This document shows positions 8,601-17,236 of a stretch of DNA of 42,272 nt, piece by piece (position 1 is the stretch's first letter; the number at the start of each line of letters is the position of its first letter). The notes below the pieces were generated by a model. The model was not told the DNA's origin and ran no database searches. It saw nothing but the letters and a program-made list of their open reading frames with translations. The translations under genes were made by a program, and so were the position numbers. Origin of the DNA: Microcystis wesenbergii FACHB-1317 (GTDB lineage Bacteria; Cyanobacteriota; Cyanobacteriia; Cyanobacteriales; Microcystaceae). The stretch spans positions 1 through 42,272 of the forward strand of contig NZ_JACJQV010000105.1 of NCBI RefSeq assembly GCF_014696875.1, given 5' to 3'.

Positions 8601-10672
8601 GAATCATAATGAGAAGAGGAATAAAAAATAGTATCAGGTGGTGTTCCTATTGTCACCGTATTTAGCTTAAGAAACTCATTGTATTCTGATTGCATAACTT
8701 CACAATGTAAAACCATATCAGAAGGCGAACGAAACCGATCACATTGTAATTTTTCAATCACCCGTAAACAACCTTGAGAATCTCCTGCGATCGCAACTTC
8801 TTGAGGGGTATTAATATGGGTTAAATAAACCTTACTTTCTGTTTTTAAACATTCCTGAACTGCTTCAGCTGTAGCCATTAAAACATAACTACTCCATGAA
8901 TTTTCATCTATCGGTTGACCCCAAGATTCTGCAACGGCTTGTTTAGCTCCCATTAAACGGGTTTTAAATAGGGGAGAAGAATGAACAAATCGACTTCCTT
9001 GATCCGCATTTGGCCAGACTCCTAATGAATACATCATGGTACTTTCTCCCATGCTATAACCGAAGGCAGCATCAGGTTTAATCTTGAAATATTTCTGCAT
9101 AATTTCGGTGAATAAAACCGCAAAACCTGTTCCCGTTTCTAAGAGAGATAAAGGGTTAGCAATGAATTGAGTTTCTAGGGTTTCTAAGTCTTGTTTAGAA
9201 AGGGGAGATTGACGGCGAGGATAAAGAGAGTTTGCTTGAAAAAAGGTAGCAGGATCACTAATTAAACTCTCTGCTCTCTCCCATAATTTAGGGAATAATT
9301 GAAAAAGATTTCTTCCCATTCCTAAATAGGAGTTAAAAGCACCCGGATAAACAAAAGCGACTTTACCCACTTTTCCTAACCGTTTAGGGGTGAAATAACT
9401 TCCTTGGGGACTTTTCCACGGCTTTCCTGTGTGAAAGGCTTTATCAATTCCTTTTTTAGCCTGTTTAATTTCCTTTTGTAAAGCTTCTTTGTTATTCCCA
9501 ACAATTGCTACAACATAAGGAGATTGAGAATTCTGTTGAAACTGAATAAAATTCTCTTTGGCCAGATGGGGTAAGGAGAAACTGTTTTCAATACTCTCGG
9601 TTAAGTTATCAAGCTGACTTTGTAGAGATAAACTATCATTTCCAGCGAGGGGAAATAGATAAAATGACCCATAGGGTAAATAGCCATTATTGGCTGTACT
9701 TTGAGGAGTTGCTTCTGATAAAATTAAATGACTATAAGTATTGTTTTGAGTGACTAAATTAAGCGCAGCATAGCGTTTTTCTTGTCCTTTTTCAAGAAAC
9801 CAAGGAAGTGATACATCAGGTAGATAAAAAGGACTATTTTGCCATTCTTGAGTAAGATTAGAAGTTAACAGTTGATCGGCAGCAGGAAGATAACGATTTT
9901 TTAAGCAAAGTGCTGTTTTAATTAAGCTAATTAAATCCTCAGTTATCCCTAAGTTATTATTATTCTCTTGGACTATTCCGACTGCACAAGTTAGGTTATT
10001 ATGATTAGCATAATAAGCTTCTAATAACCCTTGATCTATCTCTCTTGAGGAAACAGCTAAATAACCAATATTTGAGGGGTGAATCTTAGCATTTTTAAAT
10101 GCTTGCTGACAACTTTGTTTAATCGCAACTGATCGAGAAGATAAGGGGTTAACTATTTTACTAAAGCTATCAATAATCCCGTAAAAAAGCGTATTATTAT
10201 TGTTGGGGATTGTTTCATAATCTTTGAGGATTAAAGCTCCGCCAATAATAGACTCACAATTCCTATTAAGCGCACTAATAATAACTGTATCAACTTCTTT
10301 GGCGGTTAAGAGAATTTGGGCTAATTCGAGAGACTTTAATAAAGAATCAGATCCTTGGGTTAATTGAAAGGGAACAATGGAACAATTCCATAATCTTTCC
10401 AATTGATAACTAATATTTTTAAGCTCAGTTTCTTGATTGTTGCTAATATTATTAGCAGTAATTAAAGCGACTTTTTTTCCTATCTTACAAGTACAATCTT
10501 TTAACCCTTGATCAGACATCTTTGATAGGATAGACCAAGAATGATCACTGATCGGTTTGTGAGAATAATCAAGGGAGTTTCCTTGATAAATTAAAGCTGA
10601 TAGTTGTTGACTGGTTAACAGTTGATTAAAGAAGCCACTTATTCCAGCGATCGCTAATTTGGAAGGTTTCAT
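5669..10672 (-). CDS. PfaB/PfaC-like fusion: pseudoKS-AT-DH-DH
   Basis: The 1667-residue protein starts with about 320 residues of degenerate ketosynthase fold (KLAIAGISGFFNQ, LIYQG) that lacks the catalytic Cys and HGTGT motifs. It continues with an acyltransferase (FVYPGAFNSYLGMG at 440-453; GYSMGES with Ser540). Two double-hotdog FabA-like dehydratases follow. The first spans about 870-1255 with WYYSCHFKNDPTLPGNLMIE (His1154, Glu1168); the second about 1290-1660 with WYFPFHFYQDSVMPGALGVE (His1560, Glu1574). FabA-type DHs use a His/acid pair in exactly this motif. The order pseudoKS-AT is PfaB-like and DH-DH is PfaC-like, as in hgl/PUFA systems. AGGAG lies six bases before the ATG. It would load acyl groups and form the double bonds of the iterative chain. 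Confidence 0.88.
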   Translation of the reverse strand: MKPSKLAIAGISGFFNQLLTSQQLSALIYQGNSLDYSHKPISDHSWSILSKMSDQGLKDCTCKIGKKVALITANNISNNQETELKNISYQLERLWNCSIVPFQLTQGSDSLLKSLELAQILLTAKEVDTVIISALNRNCESIIGGALILKDYETIPNNNNTLFYGIIDSFSKIVNPLSSRSVAIKQSCQQAFKNAKIHPSNIGYLAVSSREIDQGLLEAYYANHNNLTCAVGIVQENNNNLGITEDLISLIKTALCLKNRYLPAADQLLTSNLTQEWQNSPFYLPDVSLPWFLEKGQEKRYAALNLVTQNNTYSHLILSEATPQSTANNGYLPYGSFYLFPLAGNDSLSLQSQLDNLTESIENSFSLPHLAKENFIQFQQNSQSPYVVAIVGNNKEALQKEIKQAKKGIDKAFHTGKPWKSPQGSYFTPKRLGKVGKVAFVYPGAFNSYLGMGRNLFQLFPKLWERAESLISDPATFFQANSLYPRRQSPLSKQDLETLETQFIANPLSLLETGTGFAVLFTEIMQKYFKIKPDAAFGYSMGESTMMYSLGVWPNADQGSRFVHSSPLFKTRLMGAKQAVAESWGQPIDENSWSSYVLMATAEAVQECLKTESKVYLTHINTPQEVAIAGDSQGCLRVIEKLQCDRFRSPSDMVLHCEVMQSEYNEFLKLNTVTIGTPPDTIFYSSSHYDSLALEQEKIGEHLSQGMCQMLDFPRLIERTYQDGVKIFLELGSGGSCSRWISETLGQKEHLALCINRRGADDLATIIKMLAQLVSHGVELDLSPLYLTDEAETLEAIFKTVLTTAPKANIEPQTEQQNSIIRENTASQKVAVLVASSTQLLSQVPTISTVDHSRTSVISSHPKTVKPCLFDQPEILEFIEGKVSKVFGQEYEPIDHYTQRVRMPSPPFLFVSRVTQLEGKLGDYKSGFIETEYDVPEDAWYAVDGQLTVGICKEAGHGLLMLLSYIGTDFENQGKRSFRLLDLSATFLFEQPENVKLLRCRVKITSSVKTDDSLLIFFQGEVLIGDQVWMKLHDGCAGLFSDEELEKGQGIVLKEAEEKERNLIKRQQFTPLLTCSKSFFKKEELLNLSQGNIEACLGKNYQQNGLNSSLRLPPEKLLMLEKVMMVNPQGGIAGLGLAVGAKQITPEDWYYSCHFKNDPTLPGNLMIEGSIQLVQFYCLWLGLQTHRKDARFQVIPNQTQAARFRGQVTPQHGTLMYQMEVLEIGLSPQPYLLANVDVIFGGKTIATIKNIGVQLVEKTDTIPSIFPPIESVTLPHISQLSKQSSVLFNENQLKTFAKGSVAACLGSEFDIYENRQSVRLPNGEFQLVSRVLDIEGKRHELQKPSEIITEFDVKENAWFYNHNAYPTLPYCTYIEIAGQPCIFLGVYMGATLLFPEDDLHFRNLDGQGTILKEIDLRNKTITDKVRLLSTTAIQGAIIQKFEFELSCEGEPFYRGNMVFGDFSTAVLANQVGLDGGKRLKPWYQLNNLSDLTLQEINLQDSLTHQTFYSVNPEKPHYRLSQNYLDFIEKVFLIQDGGKYQKGYIYASQSITPEDWYFPFHFYQDSVMPGALGVESILQAMQTYALQLDLGKSFKNPRFGQAINHQITWKYRGQITPENRLMSLEVHISDIRVEDDVITIIGDASLWKEDLRIYEIKDIALCLLDNEQ

Positions 10673-10717
10673 AATATCTCCTGTGAAAATGTAAATAGGG
10701 TATCAATTGAGAAAAAA

Positions 10718-12475
10718 TTACAAGCAAACAGTATTCGATGAATTCACCGTATTGTTAAGAAACAAAACATTAAGACAAGAACTCAAAGTAACCTCCATAT
10801 TAGTTGCTTCTAAATAAATTTTCCCTTGAGAATGATAAGCAAGTGCATTAGCAATTACCTTAGTATCACTGTGTTCATTAATGGATAATTTTATCCAAAA
10901 TTCTTGATTAAAAGGGAGGGAACTAAACTGCTCAAGCTCATTTAGTTTTAGGGGTAAACTACCCGAATTGTAGTGTTTTCTGACCCAAACTAAAAGACAT
11001 TGAAACAAGAGATCAGCCGTATAAGAATTAAAGGATTGAACGCTAAACTGTCCTTGATCTTGTGTAGAAATTGGAGGTAAGTAACAGTTAAAAAGAAGTT
11101 CGTTGTTATTAATTTCTAAGATTTTCTTAATTCCTTGAAATCTGGGCTGATGAAACAGAACTCCTTCTTGATAGGGTTGGAAATTAAGGGAAGGTTCCTT
11201 AACAGGCTGAATACTTTCCTCAAGTTTTCTCTCAGCTATTACTTGTTTAGTAATATTAATAATCGCCCGATAATGATAAAGGGGAATTCCTTTAGCGGTT
11301 TCACTCCAAATTAAGGCTTCAAATTTAATTTCATCTTCTGTTTTCTCAACTTCAGTCAGATCCAAACAATACAAATTAGCTAAACTTTTATCAAAGACAA
11401 CTCCTTTAAGCACTTGATAGTTATGACAACTTAAAAAATGATATCCTTTATAAAGTTGTTCGCAACTATTAGTGATCCATGCTAACGCACACATCGCGGG
11501 TAAAACTGCATTTCCCCCAATGACATGATCATAAACGAAAGGGTTTCCTCGTAACGTCAACCGACGATATAAACGGTAACTATGCTTTTGCGGTGTAACC
11601 AGTTTAGGAGAAGGAGAAATAGGGTTACTCATGACAATAATTTGAGGGGTTTTAGCTTGAGTTTGGGTTAATTCTTCTGCTAACATTTGCGCCCCTGTTT
11701 GTTGAGGAATGACCTTAATATTTTGCTGCTCAAATAACTGTTTAAGCTGTGGTGTCACCATTCCTCCATCCCAAGGACCCCACCCAATAGAAACAACATG
11801 ACAGTTAGGATATTTTTGTTGAAGTAAATAAGCATATTTGTTCAAAATTTCGTTAGCTAAAGAATAGTCAGATTGACCGACATTGCCATAAAATGAAACA
11901 AAAGAAGAAAATAAAGCAATAAATTTTAATCGGTTAACTTCTACCGAACCTAATAAACTATTTAACCCATCAATTTTGACAGTATAAACCTTATCAAAAT
12001 CCTGTTCAGTTTTGTTTTCAATTAATTTATCGGCTAACGTTCCCGCACCATGAATAATGCCCGTAATCTGTCCCCAACGTTGAATAATCGGTCTTAAAGT
12101 TGCTTTTAGTTGCTGTGAATCGGTAACATTAACACTGCAATACTCGGCTTTTCCTCCTACTTTTTCAATCTCTGATAAGGTTTGCTTAATTTCACGACTT
12201 TGACAGAGTTGTTGATACAGTGCTTGAACTTTTTTTGGAGTTGGTTTTTCATTTTGAGTTGTTAAATGTTGCATAATTTGCTTTTTTAACTGAGACTCAT
12301 CTTGACAAGAAAGACTCCATTCAGGTTCAGGATATAAAATTTGCGAACGACCTAATAAAATAAATTTACAATGATATTGTTGCGCCAAATAGATAACGCA
12401 TTGAGCCGTAATTCCTCGGCCGCCACCACTGACAATAACCACAGAAGATGAATTAAGTTGAGTATCATTAATCAT
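10718..12475 (-). CDS. Ketoreductase (catalytic half) - dehydratase, PfaA C-terminal-like
   Basis: This 585-residue protein begins with the catalytic subdomain of a PfaA-type ketoreductase: the NADPH motif VSGGGRGIT (15-23), HGAG at 142-145, catalytic Ser190/191 in FSSFVSFYG, Tyr204 and Asn208 in YSLAN, and SIGWGPWDGGM. From about residue 300 a PS-DH-like hotdog follows, with FVYDHVIGGNAVLPAMCALAW (catalytic His317). The usual N-terminal structural half of the KR is absent here and is encoded by the preceding gene (12639-13358). The pair therefore corresponds to the C-terminal part of a PfaA protein cut at the structural/catalytic KR boundary. No strong RBS is visible. It would reduce the beta-keto group and begin dehydration. 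Confidence 0.85.
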   Translation of the reverse strand: MINDTQLNSSSVVIVSGGGRGITAQCVIYLAQQYHCKFILLGRSQILYPEPEWSLSCQDESQLKKQIMQHLTTQNEKPTPKKVQALYQQLCQSREIKQTLSEIEKVGGKAEYCSVNVTDSQQLKATLRPIIQRWGQITGIIHGAGTLADKLIENKTEQDFDKVYTVKIDGLNSLLGSVEVNRLKFIALFSSFVSFYGNVGQSDYSLANEILNKYAYLLQQKYPNCHVVSIGWGPWDGGMVTPQLKQLFEQQNIKVIPQQTGAQMLAEELTQTQAKTPQIIVMSNPISPSPKLVTPQKHSYRLYRRLTLRGNPFVYDHVIGGNAVLPAMCALAWITNSCEQLYKGYHFLSCHNYQVLKGVVFDKSLANLYCLDLTEVEKTEDEIKFEALIWSETAKGIPLYHYRAIINITKQVIAERKLEESIQPVKEPSLNFQPYQEGVLFHQPRFQGIKKILEINNNELLFNCYLPPISTQDQGQFSVQSFNSYTADLLFQCLLVWVRKHYNSGSLPLKLNELEQFSSLPFNQEFWIKLSINEHSDTKVIANALAYHSQGKIYLEATNMEVTLSSCLNVLFLNNTVNSSNTVCL

Positions 12476-12491
12476 GGGGAAAATACCGTGT

Positions 12492-12526
12492 TAGTTGATA
12501 GTTGATAGTTAATAGTTAATAGTTAG
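12492..12526. repeat. STRR heptamer repeat, five units of TAGTT(G/A)(A/G)
   Basis: TAGTTGA occurs twice, then TAGTTAA twice, then TAGTTAG, contiguous and in register. It lies in the 163-bp gap separating the two halves of the ketoreductase. Heptanucleotide repeats of this kind are typical cyanobacterial intergenic sequence and often vary in copy number. Confidence 0.85.
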
Positions 12527-12584
12527 TAGAGACTAGCTAAAAATCGGAATTTAGACCGCAATTCATCTAAATAACTATAATTAT

Positions 12585-12607
12585 GTAGGGGCGCAAGCCT
12601 TGCGCCC
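12585..12607. repeat. Palindromic cyanobacterial intergenic repeat (GTAGGGGCGCAAG type)
   Basis: GTAGG precedes GGGCGCAAG-C-CTTGCGCCC, a perfect nine-base inverted repeat with a one-base centre (12589-12607). A close relative is at 20606-20628. Such palindromes are widely dispersed in cyanobacterial genomes. Here it sits within the KR-half junction and could fold in the transcript, but no U-tract follows on the coding strand. Confidence 0.8.
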
Positions 12608-12638
12608 AGCTAATTTTATTCTAACTATTAACTTTTGC

Positions 12639-13358
12639 CTATTTACTGCTAAAAGAAGCTAATTCACAAGTCAAAGTCATTCGACCTTTTGGAGTATAAC
12701 CTACCTCTTGAATTAAGCTATTAGGATCATGTAATTCAGCTAAAACAATTTGAGCCGTTGTCATTTCATCTAAGTCGGGACTAATATCTAGAGCGCGACA
12801 GAAGACCGATTCCCACTCTAGATTTAAGGTTTTCGTTAAGCCAAATAAACCGCCACTAATAGGGCTAAATTCTCGTTTTCCACTGAGACCAAATTCTCCA
12901 TCTAAACGGGTTAAGCTGAGAAAACAACTGCGTCCTTGACTGGCCGCTTGCGTCAGAGAAGATTTAAGATGTTTGGCTAGTAAAAACACTTGTTTAACAA
13001 TCGCTTGATCAGAATTAATTGAAGTCTCTTGATCTTGATTAAACCCCTGAGAGAGAGGATGTAAATGAATAAATGTGCCGATCAGTCCACAAGTTTTAAA
13101 TATATCTCCCAATTGTGCTTGTAAATGTTCTTCACTTAAATGATTGAGAACAAAATGTCGAACCCCCGCAGGAAGAGAAGAACGCACAGGAATAAGGAAT
13201 TGAGGGAAACTGAGAACCACAACTTGCCAGCCTTGGTTTAGCAAACTTTGAGCAACTTGGGCAGTAGTAGATGAACCATCATCGGTCACCAAACAGGTTT
13301 GATCAGGGGTTGAGGGAAAATCCCAATAATCAGGTGCAGCAAGGGGCTTCAGTTTCAT
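12639..13358 (-). CDS. Structural (non-catalytic) ketoreductase subdomain of a PfaA-like synthase
   Basis: The 239 residues form a truncated Rossmann fold: TCLVTDDGSSTTAQVAQSLL (21-40), then GWQVVVLSFP, and near the C-terminus GGLFGLTKTLNLEWESVFCRALDI, the standard end of a KR structural subdomain. There is no Ser/Tyr/Asn catalytic set; that is supplied by the next gene (10718-12475). The ATG at 13358 has only a weak GGACG upstream. The frame stays open for at least 20 more codons upstream, reading GDIGRYQ just before MKLKPLAAPDYWDF, where PfaA/HglE proteins also have homologous-looking sequence. This suggests that the ORF was, or is, translated as a continuation of the KS-AT-ACP protein (see 13424-13453). 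Confidence 0.8.
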   Translation of the reverse strand: MKLKPLAAPDYWDFPSTPDQTCLVTDDGSSTTAQVAQSLLNQGWQVVVLSFPQFLIPVRSSLPAGVRHFVLNHLSEEHLQAQLGDIFKTCGLIGTFIHLHPLSQGFNQDQETSINSDQAIVKQVFLLAKHLKSSLTQAASQGRSCFLSLTRLDGEFGLSGKREFSPISGGLFGLTKTLNLEWESVFCRALDISPDLDEMTTAQIVLAELHDPNSLIQEVGYTPKGRMTLTCELASFSSK

Positions 13359-13414
13359 TTGATAACGTCCAATATCACCGTGTTTTCGATGGTTAGACTG
13401 GGTAGAGGTAACAA

Positions 13415-16400
13415 CTAAGCTATTTTTTTTTCTGTCACCATCATTTTCTCCCTCAAATACTGAACAATGTGGGCTAGGGTACGTTTTTCTGCTAATGCTT
13501 CAGGGCTAAGTTTGGGCAACCCAGAGAAAGCTTCTTGCAGACTTCCCATGATTTCTACCCGTTTGATCGAGTCAATGCCTAAATCTGCCTCTAAATCCAT
13601 TTCTAATGCCAACATTTCCGTAGGATAGCCTGTTTTTTCACTGACAACCTCTAATAAGGCTTGACTCAGTGCATCATCTTGAATGGAGTCTAAAGAAGGT
13701 TCGCTCACTCCTGACACAGGTTCAGGTGTAGAGATGGGTGCAATGGGTTGACGAGGTTCTAAATAGTTGACAATGGGGGAAATGTGAACGGGTTCAGGTT
13801 CGGGAGTCCGTAAGGGTTGAGGTGCAATGTTTAAAGGTTGAGGTTCTAGAGTTCGTAAGGGCTGAGGTTCAGACTTAAAAGGGGTAGGATCAGGAAAACT
13901 AACAGAGGAAACCTCTGAATTTGGCCGATCAAATTTTGAATTCTCCGAAGAAGCAGCAGGAGTAGAGAGTTCGTCAATTTGAGCAACTACTGTCATCTCT
14001 TTTTGTTTGAATAACTGCAACACTGATTGAAAACTCTGGGATTGATGTTTAATGTACTCTTCGTGAACCTTGGCAAGACTCTGTTGATATTGGTAGAATG
14101 CTTGTAAAATAGGGTTGGTGTTGTTAGAAATAGCGTTGTTCATAGTCATGGTTACAGTTTGATCTTGAGAAACAATAGATAAATTGAGTGTTGGAATTTC
14201 CTCTGAAAGAGGCTGAGAATCAGAAGGATAAAGGTTGACGGAAGGAATAGAGGCTAAAATTTCCTCGTTTTCCGACCCTTTCACTTCCTCACACTTAGAT
14301 TCAACCGTTTGGAAATCAACTGAAGGTTCTATTTCCGCAGGTGAATCAGGTTGTAATGCAGCTCCGATCAAAGCTTTGGTTTTATCGCTGATGTAGTTGG
14401 TTGCATTCAGCTTAAGGGTCATACCTTTGCGTTTGCTTGAGGAAGTCTTCACCGTCAAAGCTGCATTTTCCAGATCGTTTAACGGTAAACCTAAAACTCG
14501 AAGCTGTATTACTCCTTGTGACAGCTGAACATCACTGTCCTTTTGCCGACTGGGGTTGAGCGCAATGGCAAGATGAGGGCGATCGCCTAAGATCTGTTTA
14601 ACTAAGTTAGTGAGAATTTGGCGCGGTCCAATTTCCACAAAGCAATATCCGCCTTGAGCATAAATATTTTCAATTTGTTGGACAAACTGAACCGAATTCA
14701 ACAACTGAGCTTCTAAAAGCTGACGCATCCCTGATAAATCTTTGGGATAAGGGGCCGCCGTCACATTAGCATAAACCGGAAGTTGGGGCGCATGAAACGT
14801 CACTTGATCCAACGCTTTCCCAAAGGGTTGACTAGCATGACGTACTAGAGAAGTATGAAAAGCAGCAGACACGGGTAAAGGCGTAACCTGATAGCCTTGA
14901 GAGCTTAAAATCTTCTCAATAGTGGCAATTTCTGAGGCTAATCCCGATAATACCACCTGTTCAGGTGCATTATAGTTAGCAATCTGCACATTGGCCATTC
15001 CTTCAACCCATTGCGCTATCTGAGATACTTTCCCCGTCACCGCTAACATCGCCCCTTGAGGGGTGGCTCCTTTCGGTGCGGCCATGGCCTGGCCTCTAGC
15101 TTGGATCAAGTAATAATAATCGTCGTCGGTGAAAACGCCTGCGGCCCAGAGTGCGGTTAATTCCCCAAAACTGTGACCGGCCACAAAATTTGGCTTAAAT
15201 CCCGTCTTTTGCAACGTTTTATACAGTCCTACACTGAAAGCCCCGATCGCAGGTTGAGCATTTTCCGTCCGTTGCAGTAAAGAGGTTTGCCGTTTTTCGT
15301 CCACCTCGTTAAAGGTAGGAATCGGAAATACTCCTGCTGAAAGGGGCGTTAAACCCGCTTTAGCTCTCAATGTATCCAATTTTTGATAAGCGGTTTGGAT
15401 TTCTGGGAAATTTAGGGCAATTTCTCGACCCATATTCAGGTATTGAGAACCTTGGCCGGGGAACAGTGCTACGACTTTTCCCTCAAGTAATAACCCCGTC
15501 TTACGGTAATAAATACCTTGGGGATGTTCCCATGCGTCTGCTTGAGGCTGTTTTTGCAACTGTTTAACGGCTGCTTGCAGTAATTTAATAGCTTCCGCCA
15601 AGGAAGTCGCGACAAAGCCAACTCTAGCAACCTTTAAGGGAAGTTGAGCCGATTTGCTTTGATTTTGTAGTTCAATATAAACTTGTGACCCTTGGGGAGA
15701 TTGCAACTGTTCTAGAGCTTTTTGACAAGTTTGTCTTAATTCTTCAGGATTTTGACCCCAAAGTAAAATTGATTGGGGACGATGATGAATTCGATTTTCC
15801 CCTTGGGGTAATTTGGGCGTATATTCTTCTAACACCACATGATAATCTGTTCCCCCAAAGCCAAAGGAACTAACCCCGGCCCGTCTCGGTGTCTTTCCTT
15901 TGGGCAACCAAGGACGGGTTTCGGTGTTGAGATAAAAAGGCGAGTCTTCAATCTTAAATTTAGGGTTGGGTTCGGTAATGTTAATGGTAGCAGGAAGAAT
16001 TTTATGATGTAAGGCCAAAGTCGTTTTAATTAAACTTGCAGCACCCGCCGCCGCCTTGGTATGACCAATTTGAGATTTGACACTACCCAGAGCAATCGTT
16101 TGCTTTTCTGCGTTATTTTCGCTAAAAACCTCATTCAGGGCTGTAAATTCACAAAAATCTCCTGCTGGTGTTCCAGTACCATGGGCTTCAACTAACCCCA
16201 AGGTAGCGGGAGAAAATCCCGCCTCTTGATAGGCGCGCCGTAAGGATCTAACTTGACCTTCAGGACGCGGTGCATAGATACTTTTAAAACGACCATCACT
16301 AGCAGTCCCGATGCCTTTAATTACTGCATAGATGCGATCTCCGTCTCGTTCTGCATCCTCAAGCCGTTTAATCACCAGCATTCCCAATCCTTCCCCTACC

Positions 16401-17236
16401 ATCATGCCATCGGAGGTAGCATCAAAGGGATTGAGACAATCTTTCTTAGAAAAAGCTGGAGTTTTGCTAAAACACATATAATTAAGGATGGAATTATCCG
16501 TGTCAAAGCCCCCTGTAAGCATCATGTCACAACGGCCTTCAATTAATTCACTGATCGCCATTTTTAAAGCACTTAAGGAACTCGCACAGGCTGCATCCAC
16601 CACACAATTAGTTCCTCCTAAATCAAAGCGATTAGTAATACGACCTGCTACGACGTTTGGTAACATACCGGGGAAAGAATTTTCTTGCCAAGGCACATAG
16701 GCCGCCTTCATATTTTCGATAATTTTGTCGGTTTGTTCTTGAGATAAACCACTTTTTTGGCAAATTTTCTTCCAGAGAGGATATTGCAGACGACTGGTTA
16801 AGGGAGTAATGCTTTTCCAGAGGCCGCTTCCTCCTAAAATAACCCCTGTTGTTTCCCGATTAAACTCTTTTCCTTGGCCATAACCCGCATCTTCTAAAGC
16901 TTGTTTAGCCATCACTAAACCAAGTAAATGAGCCGAATCTAAAGCTTCTAACGTATCAGGTGGCAGACCAAATTCTAAAGGGTCAAAATCAATTTTAGGC
17001 AAAAAGCCCCCCCATTTACCATAGGTCTTATCAGGTGCTTTCGGGTCTGGATCATAGTAATCTTCTAAATTCCAGGCGCTTTCTGGCACTTCAGTGATTC
17101 CATTCACTTTACCGAGAATATTTTGCCAATATTCTTGTAAATTCTTGGCTTGAGCAAATAAGGCCGACATTCCAATAATAGCGATCGGTGTTTTTTGTAA
17201 AGCAGTTAGGCTAGAGGTTGAGGATTGAGCAGACAT
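13415..17236 (-). CDS. PfaA/HglE-like polyketide synthase: KS-AT-ACP
   Basis: Numbering from the ATG at 17236 (1273 residues): ketosynthase at about 16-475 with DAACASS (Cys217), EAHGTGTPAGD (His352) and GHTKAAAG (His392); acyltransferase at about 585-880 with FPGQGSQ and GHSFGE (Ser689), and AAFH in the specificity position, which fits malonyl-CoA. Next come a long helical plus Pro-rich linker (repeated QPLRTxEPxP near 1125-1150) and one ACP, LEADLGIDSIKRVEIM (Ser1223). The KS start PDPKAPDKTYGKWGGFLPKI is typical of Pfa/Hgl enzymes. PUFA PfaA proteins usually carry several tandem ACPs and continue into KR; this one has a single ACP and stops after MVTEKKIA. A TTG at 17254 is an alternative start; GGAG favours the ATG. 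Confidence 0.9.
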   Translation of the reverse strand: MSAQSSTSSLTALQKTPIAIIGMSALFAQAKNLQEYWQNILGKVNGITEVPESAWNLEDYYDPDPKAPDKTYGKWGGFLPKIDFDPLEFGLPPDTLEALDSAHLLGLVMAKQALEDAGYGQGKEFNRETTGVILGGSGLWKSITPLTSRLQYPLWKKICQKSGLSQEQTDKIIENMKAAYVPWQENSFPGMLPNVVAGRITNRFDLGGTNCVVDAACASSLSALKMAISELIEGRCDMMLTGGFDTDNSILNYMCFSKTPAFSKKDCLNPFDATSDGMMVGEGLGMLVIKRLEDAERDGDRIYAVIKGIGTASDGRFKSIYAPRPEGQVRSLRRAYQEAGFSPATLGLVEAHGTGTPAGDFCEFTALNEVFSENNAEKQTIALGSVKSQIGHTKAAAGAASLIKTTLALHHKILPATINITEPNPKFKIEDSPFYLNTETRPWLPKGKTPRRAGVSSFGFGGTDYHVVLEEYTPKLPQGENRIHHRPQSILLWGQNPEELRQTCQKALEQLQSPQGSQVYIELQNQSKSAQLPLKVARVGFVATSLAEAIKLLQAAVKQLQKQPQADAWEHPQGIYYRKTGLLLEGKVVALFPGQGSQYLNMGREIALNFPEIQTAYQKLDTLRAKAGLTPLSAGVFPIPTFNEVDEKRQTSLLQRTENAQPAIGAFSVGLYKTLQKTGFKPNFVAGHSFGELTALWAAGVFTDDDYYYLIQARGQAMAAPKGATPQGAMLAVTGKVSQIAQWVEGMANVQIANYNAPEQVVLSGLASEIATIEKILSSQGYQVTPLPVSAAFHTSLVRHASQPFGKALDQVTFHAPQLPVYANVTAAPYPKDLSGMRQLLEAQLLNSVQFVQQIENIYAQGGYCFVEIGPRQILTNLVKQILGDRPHLAIALNPSRQKDSDVQLSQGVIQLRVLGLPLNDLENAALTVKTSSSKRKGMTLKLNATNYISDKTKALIGAALQPDSPAEIEPSVDFQTVESKCEEVKGSENEEILASIPSVNLYPSDSQPLSEEIPTLNLSIVSQDQTVTMTMNNAISNNTNPILQAFYQYQQSLAKVHEEYIKHQSQSFQSVLQLFKQKEMTVVAQIDELSTPAASSENSKFDRPNSEVSSVSFPDPTPFKSEPQPLRTLEPQPLNIAPQPLRTPEPEPVHISPIVNYLEPRQPIAPISTPEPVSGVSEPSLDSIQDDALSQALLEVVSEKTGYPTEMLALEMDLEADLGIDSIKRVEIMGSLQEAFSGLPKLSPEALAEKRTLAHIVQYLREKMMVTEKKIA
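13424..13453 (-). promoter_or_regulatory. Candidate -1 frameshift site: AGGGAG plus A9 slippery tract before a stop
   Basis: On the minus strand, AGGGAG (13448-13453) is followed 16 bases later by nine consecutive A (13431-13423), read in frame as GAA AAA AAA ATA GCT TAG. A -1 slip on A-AAA-AAA (heptamer 13430-13424) enters the frame of the structural KR ORF (12639-13358), which has no stop between the tract and its ATG. The heptamer and upstream Shine-Dalgarno-like AGGGAG resemble the dnaX arrangement, although the spacing is longer. It could equally be a homopolymer indel that broke a once continuous gene, or a sequencing error. Confidence 0.45.

Noticed and set aside
12492-12526. Possible CRISPR array from regular short repeats
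   Set aside because: Units are 7 bp and contiguous with no spacers; the pattern is an STRR heptamer repeat. No CRISPR array or cas gene is visible in the window.
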